From: an uncultured Arenicella sp. | GTDB taxonomy: Bacteria > Pseudomonadota > Gammaproteobacteria > Arenicellales > Arenicellaceae | Length of the DNA: 58,293 nucleotides | Assembly: GCA_937974565.1 (NCBI GenBank) | Contig: CALJWL010000040.1 | Coordinates: 1 to 58,293 of the forward strand | Reading direction: 5' to 3' | Part shown: piece by piece, positions 1 to 11,907 of the stretch | Layout: each line of letters opens with the position of its first letter | How positions within the stretch are numbered: the stretch's first letter is position 1 | Position numbers and translations under genes: made by a program | The notes under the pieces: model-generated | Told to the model about the DNA's origin: nothing | Seen by the model: only the letters and a program-made list of their open reading frames with translations | Databases searched by the model: none

Positions 1-189
1 GCGGCGCTCTATAACAACACCGAGCTTCCTGCTCAAGCCATCATCCTGATGTGTGCTGTTAAACGAATAGTAAACAAAATTAATCCAGCTCGCCTCACCC
101 GTACGGATGAATTGCTAGGGTGTCGGTTACTGGGCGCTTACGTTGTTCATTCTTGTAAGTTGCTTGATAAACAGAGAGCTAAAACATAG
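1..189 (+). CDS. Possible 3' end of a gene cut by the window edge
   Basis: The first forward frame is open from base 1 to a TAG at 187-189, giving 62 residues without an internal start that must be used. I do not recognise the product. The stretch around residues 29-45 (NPARLTRTDELLGCRLLGAY) faintly recalls the cytoplasmic tail of ammonium transporters (RVSxxxExxGLD), but the resemblance is too weak to assign. It could equally be a chance open frame, since 62 codons is short. The 190 bases between it and the next gene are AT-rich and show no hairpin I would call a terminator. Confidence 0.2.
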   Translation, partial: AALYNNTELPAQAIILMCAVKRIVNKINPARLTRTDELLGCRLLGAYVVHSCKLLDKQRAKT

Positions 190-382
190 AGTAGAGTCAG
201 TTAGGCGGCTTTAGATCAAGTGGTTTTTTTCTATTTAGCTTGTTATTTCGAGGCTGGTGCAGTTAAAAACGAATGCTTATCTAAGTATTTTGTATCTTAA
301 TTTAGAGTGATAGTGAATATAAAGAGGATAGCGCACCACAGGTGACGATTACTGTTGTGATATTTGAAATGAGGGTGTCGTA

Positions 383-1360
383 ATGATGAATACAAAGCTT
401 GGGTTTGGCACATCGGGTTTAATGGGGTCAGCTGTAACAAATCGGGGCCGCCTACGTTTGCTTGAATGCGCTTTTGATCAAGGGATTAACCATTTTGATA
501 CGGCGCCTTTATATGGAAAAGGCGAAGCAGAAACAGTAATCGGGAAGTTTGCCCAAAGACGGCGTTCTGACATTACAATTACAACCAAATTTGGATTGCC
601 TGCTACACCTATACCCATCTATCTGCGTCCAATAAAACCGATATTGCGATATGCGAACAGACACTTTCCTTCCCTTAATACCGCAACAAAAAAATTGAAA
701 CTCTTAAAGCAGATGCTGGGACCTGCTAAAGATATCGGGTCGACTCTAGTGCAAGAGCCAGTTAAGCTAGCACCAGTGCAATACGACTTCAATTTGTTAG
801 AGTCGGAGTTGAATCAAAGTTTAAAGAAATTAAAAACGGATTACATTGATTTTTACCTCTTTCACGAAGGTCAATTGTGTGACGTAAGTGAAGAGCTAAT
901 TGACAAACTGAACTCGTTGGTTAGAGCCGGAAAAATCAAAGAATACGGATTGGCTAGTGGACGACATACCTCTAAATCTGTTGTCGCAGCTTACCCCAAT
1001 TTTAGTGGTGTGATTCAAACAAATCATTGCTTCGATTATTTGGATGATAGTTTGAATCGAGCAAACAACTTATTCGTTCACAGTGTCTTTAATCAGATTT
1101 TTTATCATAAAATTCAAAAAGTTGTGGAAAGTAATCCTGAGTATATCGCTAGTTTGTTAGAGAGAATAAGGCTGAGTACGGATATTGAATATGCGGCCCA
1201 ATCTATATGCCTCAATGCAGCTCTGCATTATCAAGCATGCTCAAAAGTAGTGTTCTCAACGTCTAAGACTGACCATATTCTTGCGAATATAAATCATGTA
1301 TCGAATACGTTTAATCACTCCGAGTTTAATTCTTTTTATATGGGTCTGATAAAACAGTGA
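383..1360 (+). CDS. Aldo/keto reductase family oxidoreductase
   Basis: A 325-residue protein with the aldo/keto reductase TIM-barrel signature. Near residues 36-45 it has INHFDTAPLYGKGEAE, which contains the catalytic Asp and Tyr of the family. TTKFG near residue 70 supplies the conserved Lys, and YLFHEG near residue 160 supplies the His position. Members reduce or oxidise carbonyl groups with NAD(P)H in the cytoplasm; the substrate here is unknown. The stop overlaps the GTG start of the GMC oxidoreductase gene by four bases (GTGA), so the two are probably translated together. Two adjacent ATG codons (383, 386) follow a GAGGG ribosome binding site, and either could be used. Together with the oxidoreductase and the nearby methyltransferase it suggests sugar or small-molecule tailoring, but that role is inferred. 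Confidence 0.88.
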   Translation: MMNTKLGFGTSGLMGSAVTNRGRLRLLECAFDQGINHFDTAPLYGKGEAETVIGKFAQRRRSDITITTKFGLPATPIPIYLRPIKPILRYANRHFPSLNTATKKLKLLKQMLGPAKDIGSTLVQEPVKLAPVQYDFNLLESELNQSLKKLKTDYIDFYLFHEGQLCDVSEELIDKLNSLVRAGKIKEYGLASGRHTSKSVVAAYPNFSGVIQTNHCFDYLDDSLNRANNLFVHSVFNQIFYHKIQKVVESNPEYIASLLERIRLSTDIEYAAQSICLNAALHYQACSKVVFSTSKTDHILANINHVSNTFNHSEFNSFYMGLIKQ

Positions 1361-2892
1361 TTATTGAATTTGAATCTTGGATAAACGAAAAACCGGATGA
1401 AAAATACGATGTCTGTATTATCGGTGCCGGTGCCATGGGTATTGCATTAGCACTCGATCTCCAGAAGGACAAAAATAAAAGAGTCTTGCTATTGGAGCAA
1501 GGAGGGTACGAGACGCGACCTGCAAAAGATGGAGACGTTGGTAACACTGGTCAGCTTGAATCTGGGCTTTCAGGTTCTCATGCATGCGGGTTGGGTGGTT
1601 CAACTACGCTGTGGGGCGGCCAAGCGCTTCCATTTGATTCCATTGATTTTGCAGAACGCCCATGGGTTCCCAATCAACCTTGGCCAGTTTCTGAAACTGA
1701 ACTCACTGTATTTTATGCGAGAGTAGAAGATTTATTTGGAGTAGATCAGGTTCCCTTTACGAAGAACATAAATCAGCTGTCTTTGTCGAAAACAGGCAAA
1801 CTAAAACAAGGGTTTTCAAAATTCAGCCCAGTTCCAAGCTTTCTGACAAAATTCTCTAAAACATTAGCTCAGGCGGAAAATGTTGAAGTGGTGCTTAACG
1901 CTAAAGTGAGTGAGTTAGTGGGCTCTAAGCTTGAAGGTTTACAAGAAGTGAGATTTGTATCGGGTGCAAAACGTGTAGCCATGGCCTCCCATTATGTTGT
2001 TGCTTGCGGGGGGATAGCCACACCTGAGCTATTACTTGCATCGCCGTCGTTGCCAATTAACCGCTTATTAGTGGGCAAGTATTATCAAGATCATATCGGT
2101 GTGTATGGAGCGAAACTGATCCCCATTAACCATGAAAAATTTCAACAGTTATTTGCAACCAGACTCTATAAAGGAGTGAAGTGCTTACCAAAAATATCTC
2201 TATCCGAGAGAACTCAACGTGAGGATCGAACACTCAATATTACGGCCAATATTGAGGTGCAAACGGCGATCCAGAGTCCGTTGAATATGATGCGATCGCT
2301 CTATAATCAGTTTTCAAACCGTGTGTTTAATCAGGCATTCTATTCAACACTATGGAGTTTGGTGAAAAGTCCGCGAGAATTATTGTTAGGCTTATACGAA
2401 ATAATTTTCAGAAAACGCATCATAATTCCTAAAAATGCAGATTATTTTTTGGTGGCGAATGTAGAGTCGAAGCCTATCGCCGATAGCCAAGTTACCCTTA
2501 ATAATAATGAACCTAAAAAGACGATATATAAGCCTACTATAAATTGGTTGGTTGATGATATGTCTCGTCGTACCGCCCTTATCTATTATCAAGCGGTAAA
2601 AGTTGAACTTGAGGAAGCCGGCATTGCAAAAGTAGTAATTAAAAAAGAGCTAGCAGAAGCGAGTTATGCTTGGCACGAACATTGTTATGCTCTGTATCAT
2701 CATATGGGGGCAACGCGGATGTCAGGCTCACAATCTGAGGGGGTTGTAGATCAAAATTGCAGAGTGTATGGGCTTGATAACCTTTATATTGCAGGACCTT
2801 CGATATTACCCACCACCAGTTCGTCAAATCCGACATTTACAGCTCTTGCCTTTGCATTGAGGTTATCAAGCCATTTGTCGCAAGAGTATTAG
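1357..2892 (+). CDS. GMC family FAD-dependent oxidoreductase
   Basis: A 511-residue flavoprotein. The N-terminus has the dinucleotide-binding fold YDVCIIGAGAMGIALALDL (residues ~18-36), and LGGSTTLWGGQ near residue 80 matches the GMC flavin-contact loop. The C-terminal GMC domain is shown by HHMGATRM near residue 448 and by DNLYIAGPSILPTTSSSNPT near residue 475, which holds the conserved second flavin motif. The family oxidises alcohols of sugars, choline and similar compounds. The GTG start overlaps the stop of the upstream aldo/keto reductase gene by four bases, so the pair is an operon. Such reductase-oxidase pairs occur in polysaccharide gene clusters, and the neighbouring TylF-like methyltransferase fits that picture; the substrate cannot be read from sequence. 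Confidence 0.88.
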   Translation: MIIEFESWINEKPDEKYDVCIIGAGAMGIALALDLQKDKNKRVLLLEQGGYETRPAKDGDVGNTGQLESGLSGSHACGLGGSTTLWGGQALPFDSIDFAERPWVPNQPWPVSETELTVFYARVEDLFGVDQVPFTKNINQLSLSKTGKLKQGFSKFSPVPSFLTKFSKTLAQAENVEVVLNAKVSELVGSKLEGLQEVRFVSGAKRVAMASHYVVACGGIATPELLLASPSLPINRLLVGKYYQDHIGVYGAKLIPINHEKFQQLFATRLYKGVKCLPKISLSERTQREDRTLNITANIEVQTAIQSPLNMMRSLYNQFSNRVFNQAFYSTLWSLVKSPRELLLGLYEIIFRKRIIIPKNADYFLVANVESKPIADSQVTLNNNEPKKTIYKPTINWLVDDMSRRTALIYYQAVKVELEEAGIAKVVIKKELAEASYAWHEHCYALYHHMGATRMSGSQSEGVVDQNCRVYGLDNLYIAGPSILPTTSSSNPTFTALAFALRLSSHLSQEY

Positions 2893-2894
2893 GT

Positions 2895-3590
2895 TTATTT
2901 CATCATAATTGCCACGCATTGATAGTATTCACCCGCATGGGCAATCACGTGATAGTCTCTGCGATACGCTATTGAATAATCCAATAACGCCCAAAATTCA
3001 TCCATTGATGATAGTTCATCAAAAATAACTACGTCCCCTTTGCGCATTAGCCCATCAAACTGGGTTAAACAATAAAGTGCAGAACTGTAAAGGTCGCTAT
3101 CAATGTGTAATACCCTCAAATGTTCTTCATTAAAACGATGGCTGTGTAGAAACTCAGGCACGGTATCTTGGAATAAGCCTTGAATAAGCTCAACTCGCTT
3201 ATCCTCGATTTTTACGTTATCAATGCTGCCACCCACATTAAATGTGCCTATTTCGGCGTTGGCGGTTAGACCTTCCCAAACCTCAGGCAATCCTTCGAAG
3301 GTGTCAAAGCCAAAGTATTGGCTCTGATCGCTATTGTCCAGTGCGCACCAAGCTTTGATAGCAGCGCCATACCAAACTCCCATTTCAAAATAGCTTAATG
3401 CCCGATTATTGACATGAGTGTCGTAAATATATCGATAGAGTTCTTCTCGCTTAGAGAAAGAGGGGCAAGACGAGTCAACTTTCTCACCAAGCCAAGCATT
3501 AAACTGAGGTAAACGCGAAAAGTACCTAAGTGAAAAACTGTTCGGTAAAATTTTACTGAGTAGCGATTTGACCTTAAAGTTTGCGTTCAT
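2895..3590 (-). CDS. TylF/macrocin O-methyltransferase-like class I SAM-dependent methyltransferase
   Basis: A 231-residue protein resembling the TylF family of O-methyltransferases. Visible marks are YFEMGVWYGAAIKAW (residues ~67-81, the acidic Gly-rich SAM-binding strand), YFGFDTFEGLP (second strand), LRVLHIDSDLYSSALYCL (around residue 160) and GDVVIFDELSS (around residue 185), the last two providing the acidic metal-binding positions typical of the family. It probably methylates a sugar hydroxyl or another small molecule. It converges on the GMC oxidoreductase gene, with stops two bases apart, so it is transcribed from its own promoter in the gene-free stretch to its right. The exact substrate is unknown. 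Confidence 0.8.
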   Translation of the reverse strand: MNANFKVKSLLSKILPNSFSLRYFSRLPQFNAWLGEKVDSSCPSFSKREELYRYIYDTHVNNRALSYFEMGVWYGAAIKAWCALDNSDQSQYFGFDTFEGLPEVWEGLTANAEIGTFNVGGSIDNVKIEDKRVELIQGLFQDTVPEFLHSHRFNEEHLRVLHIDSDLYSSALYCLTQFDGLMRKGDVVIFDELSSMDEFWALLDYSIAYRRDYHVIAHAGEYYQCVAIMMK

Positions 3591-4905
3591 AGACGTTTAA
3601 ATAGTCAAGGTTTGTAGAATAAGTAAATCTATTATAGTCCGGTCTCTGCTAGCAGGGTAATCATTCTGTGTCTGAAAATTAAGCCTTATCCTTTATATTA
3701 ATTTTAGGGTTTAATTCGCGTTTTAAACTGGCAGTTGCTTGATGATGATGGCTATGAAATATAGTCACGGTTCACATACGAAATATAAGATTGAATATCA
3801 TTACTCTTTGAGTAATGAAGTATCACTATGAGATACCTTGTTGGTGACGTTGGTCTGCGAGTGAGTGGGCTTGTGTGGCAGAGATGTTCATATGTAAGGC
3901 AGGTCGTATTCGAGGTGTAGTGAGTAAAGATCACGTCCATCTTCGACATCGTCACACCTTTCGTCCGCCGGTCATGCGTAGAGTCAAAGACTGCTCATCT
4001 ACCGGATTTTTGAAGACCACCCCCCATATAAAAAGGCATTGGAAAAAGCACTTCTGGGTAGGAGGGTGTTTTTGAGTTTGTGGTGGTGAAATCGTAATAG
4101 CTATAAAAATAGTGAGCGTGTATGCGCTCTAAAGTTACTAAAAGTGGCGTTATGACTGTTGGAAGACGGTGCTGGTTTTGCCCTTGCGGTGTGATTAATA
4201 GAAGAAAAAGGCACGTTAGAATAATCTTAATTGTGAAAGCCGATTCATTAACTCACCAATAAGCTCGGTTCTGGGCTTTTGAGTGTCGGTTGGGGGCAAG
4301 CAATTTAATCTTTCTTCCAATTGGTTGGATGTTTTTATATCGAATCAATCTATTGAAAATTAATTATTAATTGGTGAGTGGCTTCTGATTGCCTACAAGA
4401 AGTCTTGCGGCAAAGGTATTTTCAATTCAATTTATAAAAATAGATGCTAATACAACCAAATGTTTTACATGTGTTGATCAAAAGGCTATTCTACTTCCAA
4501 GTGAAGATAAGTTGGGTTTATCGAAAACCAATTTTGATTATATTTACTTGCCTTAACTCATTTTAGCGTCATGCGAGAGATAAGGTTGTTTCGAGTAAAT
4601 TTGATTGAAATCGTAGGGGTTATGTATGTCGATCTTGTTGGCAGTATTGTCACAAGAGGAGATGGCTGCCCATGCACCTTATCTCTGCCGTCTACACAAC
4701 TCATTAAACCTTTTTATCGCGCAGTTACTAAAGTGCGCGTTTGACAGTCATTATTTTACTAACACTTTTTAATAGCTTGATGTTTTTGAGTTATTGAGCC
4801 TGTCAATCCTGCCTGCTTTATTATTCCTGTATTTCACCCAAAATCAAGATGGGCCTTGGCCCTACAAACCCTACAGTATTAAATGGTCTAATAAGGAGGC
4901 CCTTA
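3591..4905. other. Gene-free stretch of about 1.3 kb with two spaced inverted repeats
   Basis: No convincing gene is present. The longest open frames are under 70 codons and have no family features or good ribosome binding sites. The sequence is AT-rich. Two spaced inverted repeats occur: 10 bp (ACTCACCAAT, 4251-4260, with ATTGGTGAGT, 4370-4379) and 11 bp (AGAGATAAGGT, 4576-4586, with ACCTTATCTCT, 4676-4686). They could be regulatory or remnants of a decayed element, or chance. A TTGACA sequence lies at 4741-4746, but no good -10 box follows at standard spacing. The stretch must hold the promoters for the methyltransferase gene (leftward) and the S41 peptidase gene (rightward). Confidence 0.5.
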
Positions 4906-7401
4906 ATGAGACGTATTAGATTTATCTTGTATTTTTCTCTTTCCACGTTGAGTTTGTTGTTCAGTTCATATCTTCAGGCGCAGCTAGTCACTGAAAGGCT
5001 AAGTGATGTTCGTGAGAATATTATTTTTCCTGAGTTAAGTGATGCTGAAAAGCGCGTGGTTGCCGAGCAAGCTCAGCTTATTTTAGCGGGCGTCTATGTG
5101 CATCGTTTTCAAAAACAAGAGTTCTATCCAGGAGTCACTGACCCTGCGCCCGCAGTGCAAGCAGTGGTGGACAATATAGAAGCGCTGACTGTGGCCGAGA
5201 TGGAAGAAGAGCTATATCGTATTTTTTCATCTCAGCGAGATTTGCATCTGAATTATATCTTTCCGCAGCCGTACGCAAGCTTCAGTTCTTTTTTACCTTT
5301 GACTTTTAAACGAGTAGAAGGACGCAGAAACTTTTTTAATGTTCATGTTGATTCGATTAACGCAGATGATTTTGCAACGTTTGCCCCCAATCAGCGCGTG
5401 CCGGAGGTTGGCGATCAAGTGATTGCATACAACGGTGTGCCCATTCGTCGCGCGGCTGATGATATCGTTGAAATAGGCCAAGGTGCCAATGAGTTTGGTG
5501 GTTTCAGCCGAGCCTTGGCAAGACTCACGTTCAGGCCCCATTTGTTAACGTTAGTACCCGAAGAGGACGAAGTCAGTATTACGTTTAGAACTCAAAATAA
5601 AGGACGCTATGGCCGTCGATTTGAGCATTACACAATCACCTTGCCGTGGGCGACCACGGGCCCAGCGGCTCTGGCTGCGACTCAAATTTTTGAAAGCTCC
5701 GCTACTGTATCAAGTCAAGAGGTGAAAGCTTCGGTGTCACGTAAATTGACGCTAAAAGACCTTGATATTAGAGAAGACATGTTTCAAAAGATGTTCAATG
5801 ATTTTCGAGCACAAAGAGGTTTGATTGCCAGAAGTACTTATCCTAGTAACCCAAGTAATGAACCTGAAATCACTTGGGGTGTAATCGAGAATCGCCTCGG
5901 AAAGTTTGGTTATATTCGACTTGCCAGTTTTGTTCCTGATAACGGAGTCGATTTTGCGGTTCAAGAAGTCAGAAGAATTATCTTTGATGAATTTGATGGC
6001 ACCATAGGAATGGTATTCGATGTTCGTGATAATGGCGGTGGTTTTGGGCAGTTATCTGATGAGTTGCCTCAGCTGTTTGGACGAAATGAAGCGGTGACCG
6101 CACAAGACAGGTTAATCAATACTGAGGTAATGGCTAGAATATTTAACGAGTCTATATTTGGACCGGTGTTTCCATCAGGCCTAGAAGCAATTAATAACGT
6201 TGCTGGCACGGATGCAACGCATACCCAGCCGTTCAATTTGTTCGATGCGCCGGGCGCTAACTTGTTTGGTCAAGTATACAATGGCCCTGTTGCTGTTCTT
6301 GCAAACTCGAACAGTTATTCTGCATCAGACTTTTTCTCTTGTCATATGCAAGATTCAGGCATTGGTTTTGTATTCGGTGAAGAACCCAGAACCGGCGCGG
6401 GTGGTGCGAATGTGTTTGAACATTCTCTTTTTGCCCAATTTGTGCCCACGGTATTTTCGCCGTTGCCCGCCACTCATCGGGCTCGAGTGTCGTTTGGCCA
6501 GGCCATTCGTCAAGGTGTGAATGAAGGCGAGTTTATTGAAGATTTTGGGTGTGAAGCTGATTTGTTAGTGAGCCCTCGGCTGTCAGATTTATTAGATGGC
6601 GGTGAAAAGCAGATTGACCGAATTACTTTTGCATTAAAGTACTTGTCGTTCTCACCACGTTTCCGTGCCAGTGTTCGCGCTTCTTCAAATGAATTTTTAC
6701 AACTGCGCTCTAGAAGTGATTTGGCGTTTCCATTTACCGTTCGAAATACGCCTAAAGTCAGAGTGACTATTAATGGCGAAGTGATTAATGAGTTTTTCAC
6801 TGGACGTTTTTTTGGTAGTTCTACCGTAGATTTCAGCTTTCCTGAGACTCTTGTTACGGGCGTGACCAACTCGATATTACTCGAAGGAGTGAGCTACTCA
6901 GGCAAAAGGCTTTGGAACTTAAAACGTCAAGTAGTGGTGCTTGAAGATCCGGTGCTTGTTGGAGTTGACGGCTTTGAAATTGATTTTTCTACCGCAACGA
7001 CAGTCGTTCCATTCTCAATTGTGAATGGAGGTGCGGCTGAAGATGGATGGAATCTGGCAAGCCCCGCTTTGCAAGTTGGTTTTAATCCTACCTATGCCGA
7101 CAATGTCAATTCAGACGCATTATTGTCTGTGGATTTAACGGCCTTGCCAACCGCACAACTCAATTTTGACCTTGAATACGATACGGAAACTGGTTTTGAC
7201 TTTGTTGACGTGTTCGTTACAGACAGTGAAGGGAATAGTGTAACCTTACTAAGGGAAAGCGGAGCCGCGCCGTTGCAAACCTATGACTTTGATATCTCGC
7301 AATTCGCTGGTAAAACCGGTGTTCAAGTACACTTCAGGTTCATCAGTGATGGTGGAGTTGTTGCTCCTGGAGTACGTTTACAACGAGTGTCAATCCGGTA
7401 A
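4906..7401 (+). CDS. Secreted S41 family peptidase with C-terminal beta-sandwich domain
   Basis: An 831-residue exported protein from the ATG at 4906, chosen because an AAGGAGG ribosome binding site sits seven bases upstream and the resulting N-terminus is a signal peptide (basic MRRIR, hydrophobic core, cut after SYLQAQ or nearby). An in-frame ATG at 4849 lacks both. Residues ~166-180 (PEVGDQVIAYNGVPI) resemble a PDZ-like loop. GMVFDVRDNGGGFGQL (around residue 370) and SNSYSASDFFSCHMQ (around 468-482) are the tail-specific protease core, with the nucleophile Ser in SYSASD, and EEPRTGAGG follows. The last ~150 residues look like a beta-sandwich found on secreted hydrolases. Likely a periplasmic or secreted protease; target unknown. 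It is transcribed alone. Confidence 0.82.
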   Translation: MRRIRFILYFSLSTLSLLFSSYLQAQLVTERLSDVRENIIFPELSDAEKRVVAEQAQLILAGVYVHRFQKQEFYPGVTDPAPAVQAVVDNIEALTVAEMEEELYRIFSSQRDLHLNYIFPQPYASFSSFLPLTFKRVEGRRNFFNVHVDSINADDFATFAPNQRVPEVGDQVIAYNGVPIRRAADDIVEIGQGANEFGGFSRALARLTFRPHLLTLVPEEDEVSITFRTQNKGRYGRRFEHYTITLPWATTGPAALAATQIFESSATVSSQEVKASVSRKLTLKDLDIREDMFQKMFNDFRAQRGLIARSTYPSNPSNEPEITWGVIENRLGKFGYIRLASFVPDNGVDFAVQEVRRIIFDEFDGTIGMVFDVRDNGGGFGQLSDELPQLFGRNEAVTAQDRLINTEVMARIFNESIFGPVFPSGLEAINNVAGTDATHTQPFNLFDAPGANLFGQVYNGPVAVLANSNSYSASDFFSCHMQDSGIGFVFGEEPRTGAGGANVFEHSLFAQFVPTVFSPLPATHRARVSFGQAIRQGVNEGEFIEDFGCEADLLVSPRLSDLLDGGEKQIDRITFALKYLSFSPRFRASVRASSNEFLQLRSRSDLAFPFTVRNTPKVRVTINGEVINEFFTGRFFGSSTVDFSFPETLVTGVTNSILLEGVSYSGKRLWNLKRQVVVLEDPVLVGVDGFEIDFSTATTVVPFSIVNGGAAEDGWNLASPALQVGFNPTYADNVNSDALLSVDLTALPTAQLNFDLEYDTETGFDFVDVFVTDSEGNSVTLLRESGAAPLQTYDFDISQFAGKTGVQVHFRFISDGGVVAPGVRLQRVSIR

Positions 7402-7419
7402 CTGTTTGGCGTTTTCAAG

Positions 7420-7455
7420 CATGCTGATCACGACATTATGCTTGTGATCAGCATG
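7420..7455. repeat. 12-bp perfect inverted repeat between convergent genes
   Basis: CATGCTGATCAC (7420-7431) and GTGATCAGCATG (7444-7455) form a perfect 12-bp stem with a 12-base loop, 18 bases after the peptidase stop. It lies between two convergent genes, so a transcription terminator acting in both directions is the simplest reading. No run of T follows on either strand, so it is not a canonical intrinsic terminator. Confidence 0.6.
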
Positions 7456-7487
7456 GAGCGCGTATTGAACATGAACGCTTATCTGTA

Positions 7488-9578
<2,091 letters not shown>

Positions 9579-9818
9579 TTATATTTTTTGTGGTATTTTA
9601 TAGAATCAACCACACCTTGAAAACCTGATATTGCTGATGAGGGGCTTTGTTCGAGCTTTCTTGAAAACTGTTGATATACATCCAGGATGGATCGCTGTGC
9701 CTTTGGGTGTGCTTTTGATTGAGCAAGGGGTGTATTTATACAAACGTCACAATACACCAGTAGAGGACTTGGTTTATTTTGTTTATAGTCTAAGTAATGA
9801 CCATACTGGAGTCGCTTT

Positions 9819-11846
9819 GTGAAATTAAACCCCACTGTACATTTTCTGTTGTTACTGCTTATTTCAAGTTTGGTGGGGTGTTCTGGGCCTGATCAAAGCA
9901 CGGTAGAGAGGAAAAACTCACCACTTGATGAGACAACGCTTAAGGCGGATACAGAAACAAACAAATCAGACAATGAGAGTTCGCTTCTTCCTGCTCCGGT
10001 CTTAGTGGACGAAAAAATTCTTGATCAGAACGATGCGTTTAACGACTTTAAAGAAAACTTTTTAGTGAAAACTTGGGAGTTAAATCCCAGCAGAGCAGTT
10101 TACTTAGGTTACTACAAACACGACGACGTATTGCTGGTGCCTAATGGTGAGCTTAGAGCGCGACAGCGTGGATTCTACGTAAATGAACTGTTAGCCCTAA
10201 AAGCATTCGATGCCAATCAGTTGAGCGCAGCTAATGCGTCTGATCTTGCGATCATTGAAGGGCGACTGCGATCAAATATCTGGTATATCGATGAGTTTAG
10301 GGCTTATGAGTGGAACCCGGCTCAATATAACCCAGCCGGTGTTTTTGGGGTGATTCTCAATACGGACTACAAGCCTCTTGGCGAGCGAATGCTTACAATT
10401 AGCACGCGCTTAACGAATGTTCCAGAGTATTACGAAGCGGCAAAGGCGAACATCAAAGTCCCAACAATTGAACACATCGACTTAGCCATCCAACAGTCGA
10501 GTGGTGCTATGAAGATGTTTGATGTCTTGATTCCCGAGAAGGTTGAGGACGCTGGATTAGATCAGACACAAGCCATGACATTGAACGATCGACTGGCCGC
10601 GGCTTCAAGGGCTGTAAATGATTATATTGCATGGCTGAAGCAAACCAAGGCGACTCTTGTTGAGAGTGGTGAAGCAAGGGATTTCCGAATTGGCGCCGAA
10701 CTGTACGAAAAGAAGTTTAAGCACGATATTGGTTCCAGTTATACCTCGGCTGAACTTTATGAGCTTGCGCTAGTGGCAAAACAGAAGCTGCATGAGCAAA
10801 TGATTCGTATCACAGGTGAGTTATGGGCTGACTACTTCCCAGAAACGGATAAGCCAAGTGAGGACTTACTAGCGGTAAGTCAACTGATCGACAAGCTGTC
10901 TGAACGGCATGTTACGCGCGAAGAGTTTGTTGATGAAATTCGGCGGCAGATGCCCATCATTCAACAATTCATGGACGATAACGAACTATTGGATTCAGAC
11001 CCGACTCGGCCCTTAGTAGTCAGATTAACACCTGAATATCAACGTGGCATAGCTGGGGCGTCGGTTAATGCCCCCGGCCCTTATGACGCTACGGCTAATA
11101 CCTACTACAATGTTTCACCTCTTGACTCCTACACAGATGAGCAAGCTGAAAGTTATCTGCGTGAATACAATCATTGGATATTACAGATTCTCAATATTCA
11201 CGAAGCAACGCCTGGTCACTACACTCAATTAGTGCATGCTAATAAGAGCCCAAGCAAAGTGAAGTCGATATTTGCTAACGGCGCTATGATTGAAGGGTGG
11301 GCTGTCTATTCTGAGCGTATGATGTTAGAAGCCGGTTACGGGGCTAATGAGCCAGAGATGTGGTTAATGTATAGCAAATGGAATCTGCGCGTAGTGGTCA
11401 ACACAATTTTGGATTACAGTGTTCAAGTCTTGGGCATGGAACGTGATGCAGCGCTGAATTTGTTGGTAAATGAGGCGTTTCAACAACAGACTGAAGCTCA
11501 AGGAAAGTGGCGTAGGGCCACTCTGTCTCAAGTGCAATTAACCAGCTATTTTACCGGCTACTCTGAAATTTATGCTTTTCGTGAGCAATTGAAGGAGATC
11601 TTGGGCGATCAGTTTAACCTTAAAGATTTTCATAATACGTTTCTCAGTTATGGCAATGCACCAGTGCCGGTAATCAAAAAACTTATGTTAGCGGAGGTCA
11701 ATGCACGAACGAATAAGGCCACGGTTGAGAGTGCTGTAATTGAGGGCGCTAATGAAGCCGAAGATTCAAGCGTTGATGCTGAATCGTATGCTGGCGGTAT
11801 TGAAAACCAAGCCAAGGCCAAGCAAACAAACCATTCGCCTGATTAA
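9819..11846 (+). CDS. DUF885 family lipoprotein, putative metallopeptidase
   Basis: A 675-residue protein starting at GTG (9819) behind a TGGAG ribosome binding site. Residues 1-21 are a lipoprotein signal with the lipobox LVGC, so the mature protein should be lipid-anchored at Cys21. A polar linker to about residue 65 follows. His461-Glu462 and His467 in HEATPGH form the metal-binding-like signature of DUF885 proteins, with a conserved Glu expected in GAMIEGWAVYSE about 30 residues later. The family is thought to contain zinc peptidases, but most members have no proven substrate. The C-terminal ~45 residues are low-complexity and polar. It is transcribed alone; the 273 bases upstream hold no gene I can support. 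Confidence 0.82.
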   Translation: MKLNPTVHFLLLLLISSLVGCSGPDQSTVERKNSPLDETTLKADTETNKSDNESSLLPAPVLVDEKILDQNDAFNDFKENFLVKTWELNPSRAVYLGYYKHDDVLLVPNGELRARQRGFYVNELLALKAFDANQLSAANASDLAIIEGRLRSNIWYIDEFRAYEWNPAQYNPAGVFGVILNTDYKPLGERMLTISTRLTNVPEYYEAAKANIKVPTIEHIDLAIQQSSGAMKMFDVLIPEKVEDAGLDQTQAMTLNDRLAAASRAVNDYIAWLKQTKATLVESGEARDFRIGAELYEKKFKHDIGSSYTSAELYELALVAKQKLHEQMIRITGELWADYFPETDKPSEDLLAVSQLIDKLSERHVTREEFVDEIRRQMPIIQQFMDDNELLDSDPTRPLVVRLTPEYQRGIAGASVNAPGPYDATANTYYNVSPLDSYTDEQAESYLREYNHWILQILNIHEATPGHYTQLVHANKSPSKVKSIFANGAMIEGWAVYSERMMLEAGYGANEPEMWLMYSKWNLRVVVNTILDYSVQVLGMERDAALNLLVNEAFQQQTEAQGKWRRATLSQVQLTSYFTGYSEIYAFREQLKEILGDQFNLKDFHNTFLSYGNAPVPVIKKLMLAEVNARTNKATVESAVIEGANEAEDSSVDAESYAGGIENQAKAKQTNHSPD

Positions 11847-11907
11847 AGGCGCGGATGTGGCTTCTGTTAGAGTATTGATGATTAATGCTTAATAAATGCA
11901 TCAATCA

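Noticed and set aside
1-189. Ammonium transporter tail at the left edge
   Set aside because: Only a loose resemblance over about 20 residues; kept as an unassigned partial frame.
3875-4075. 66-codon forward frame in the gene-free stretch
   Set aside because: No ribosome binding site, no family features, biased toward basic residues as chance frames are.
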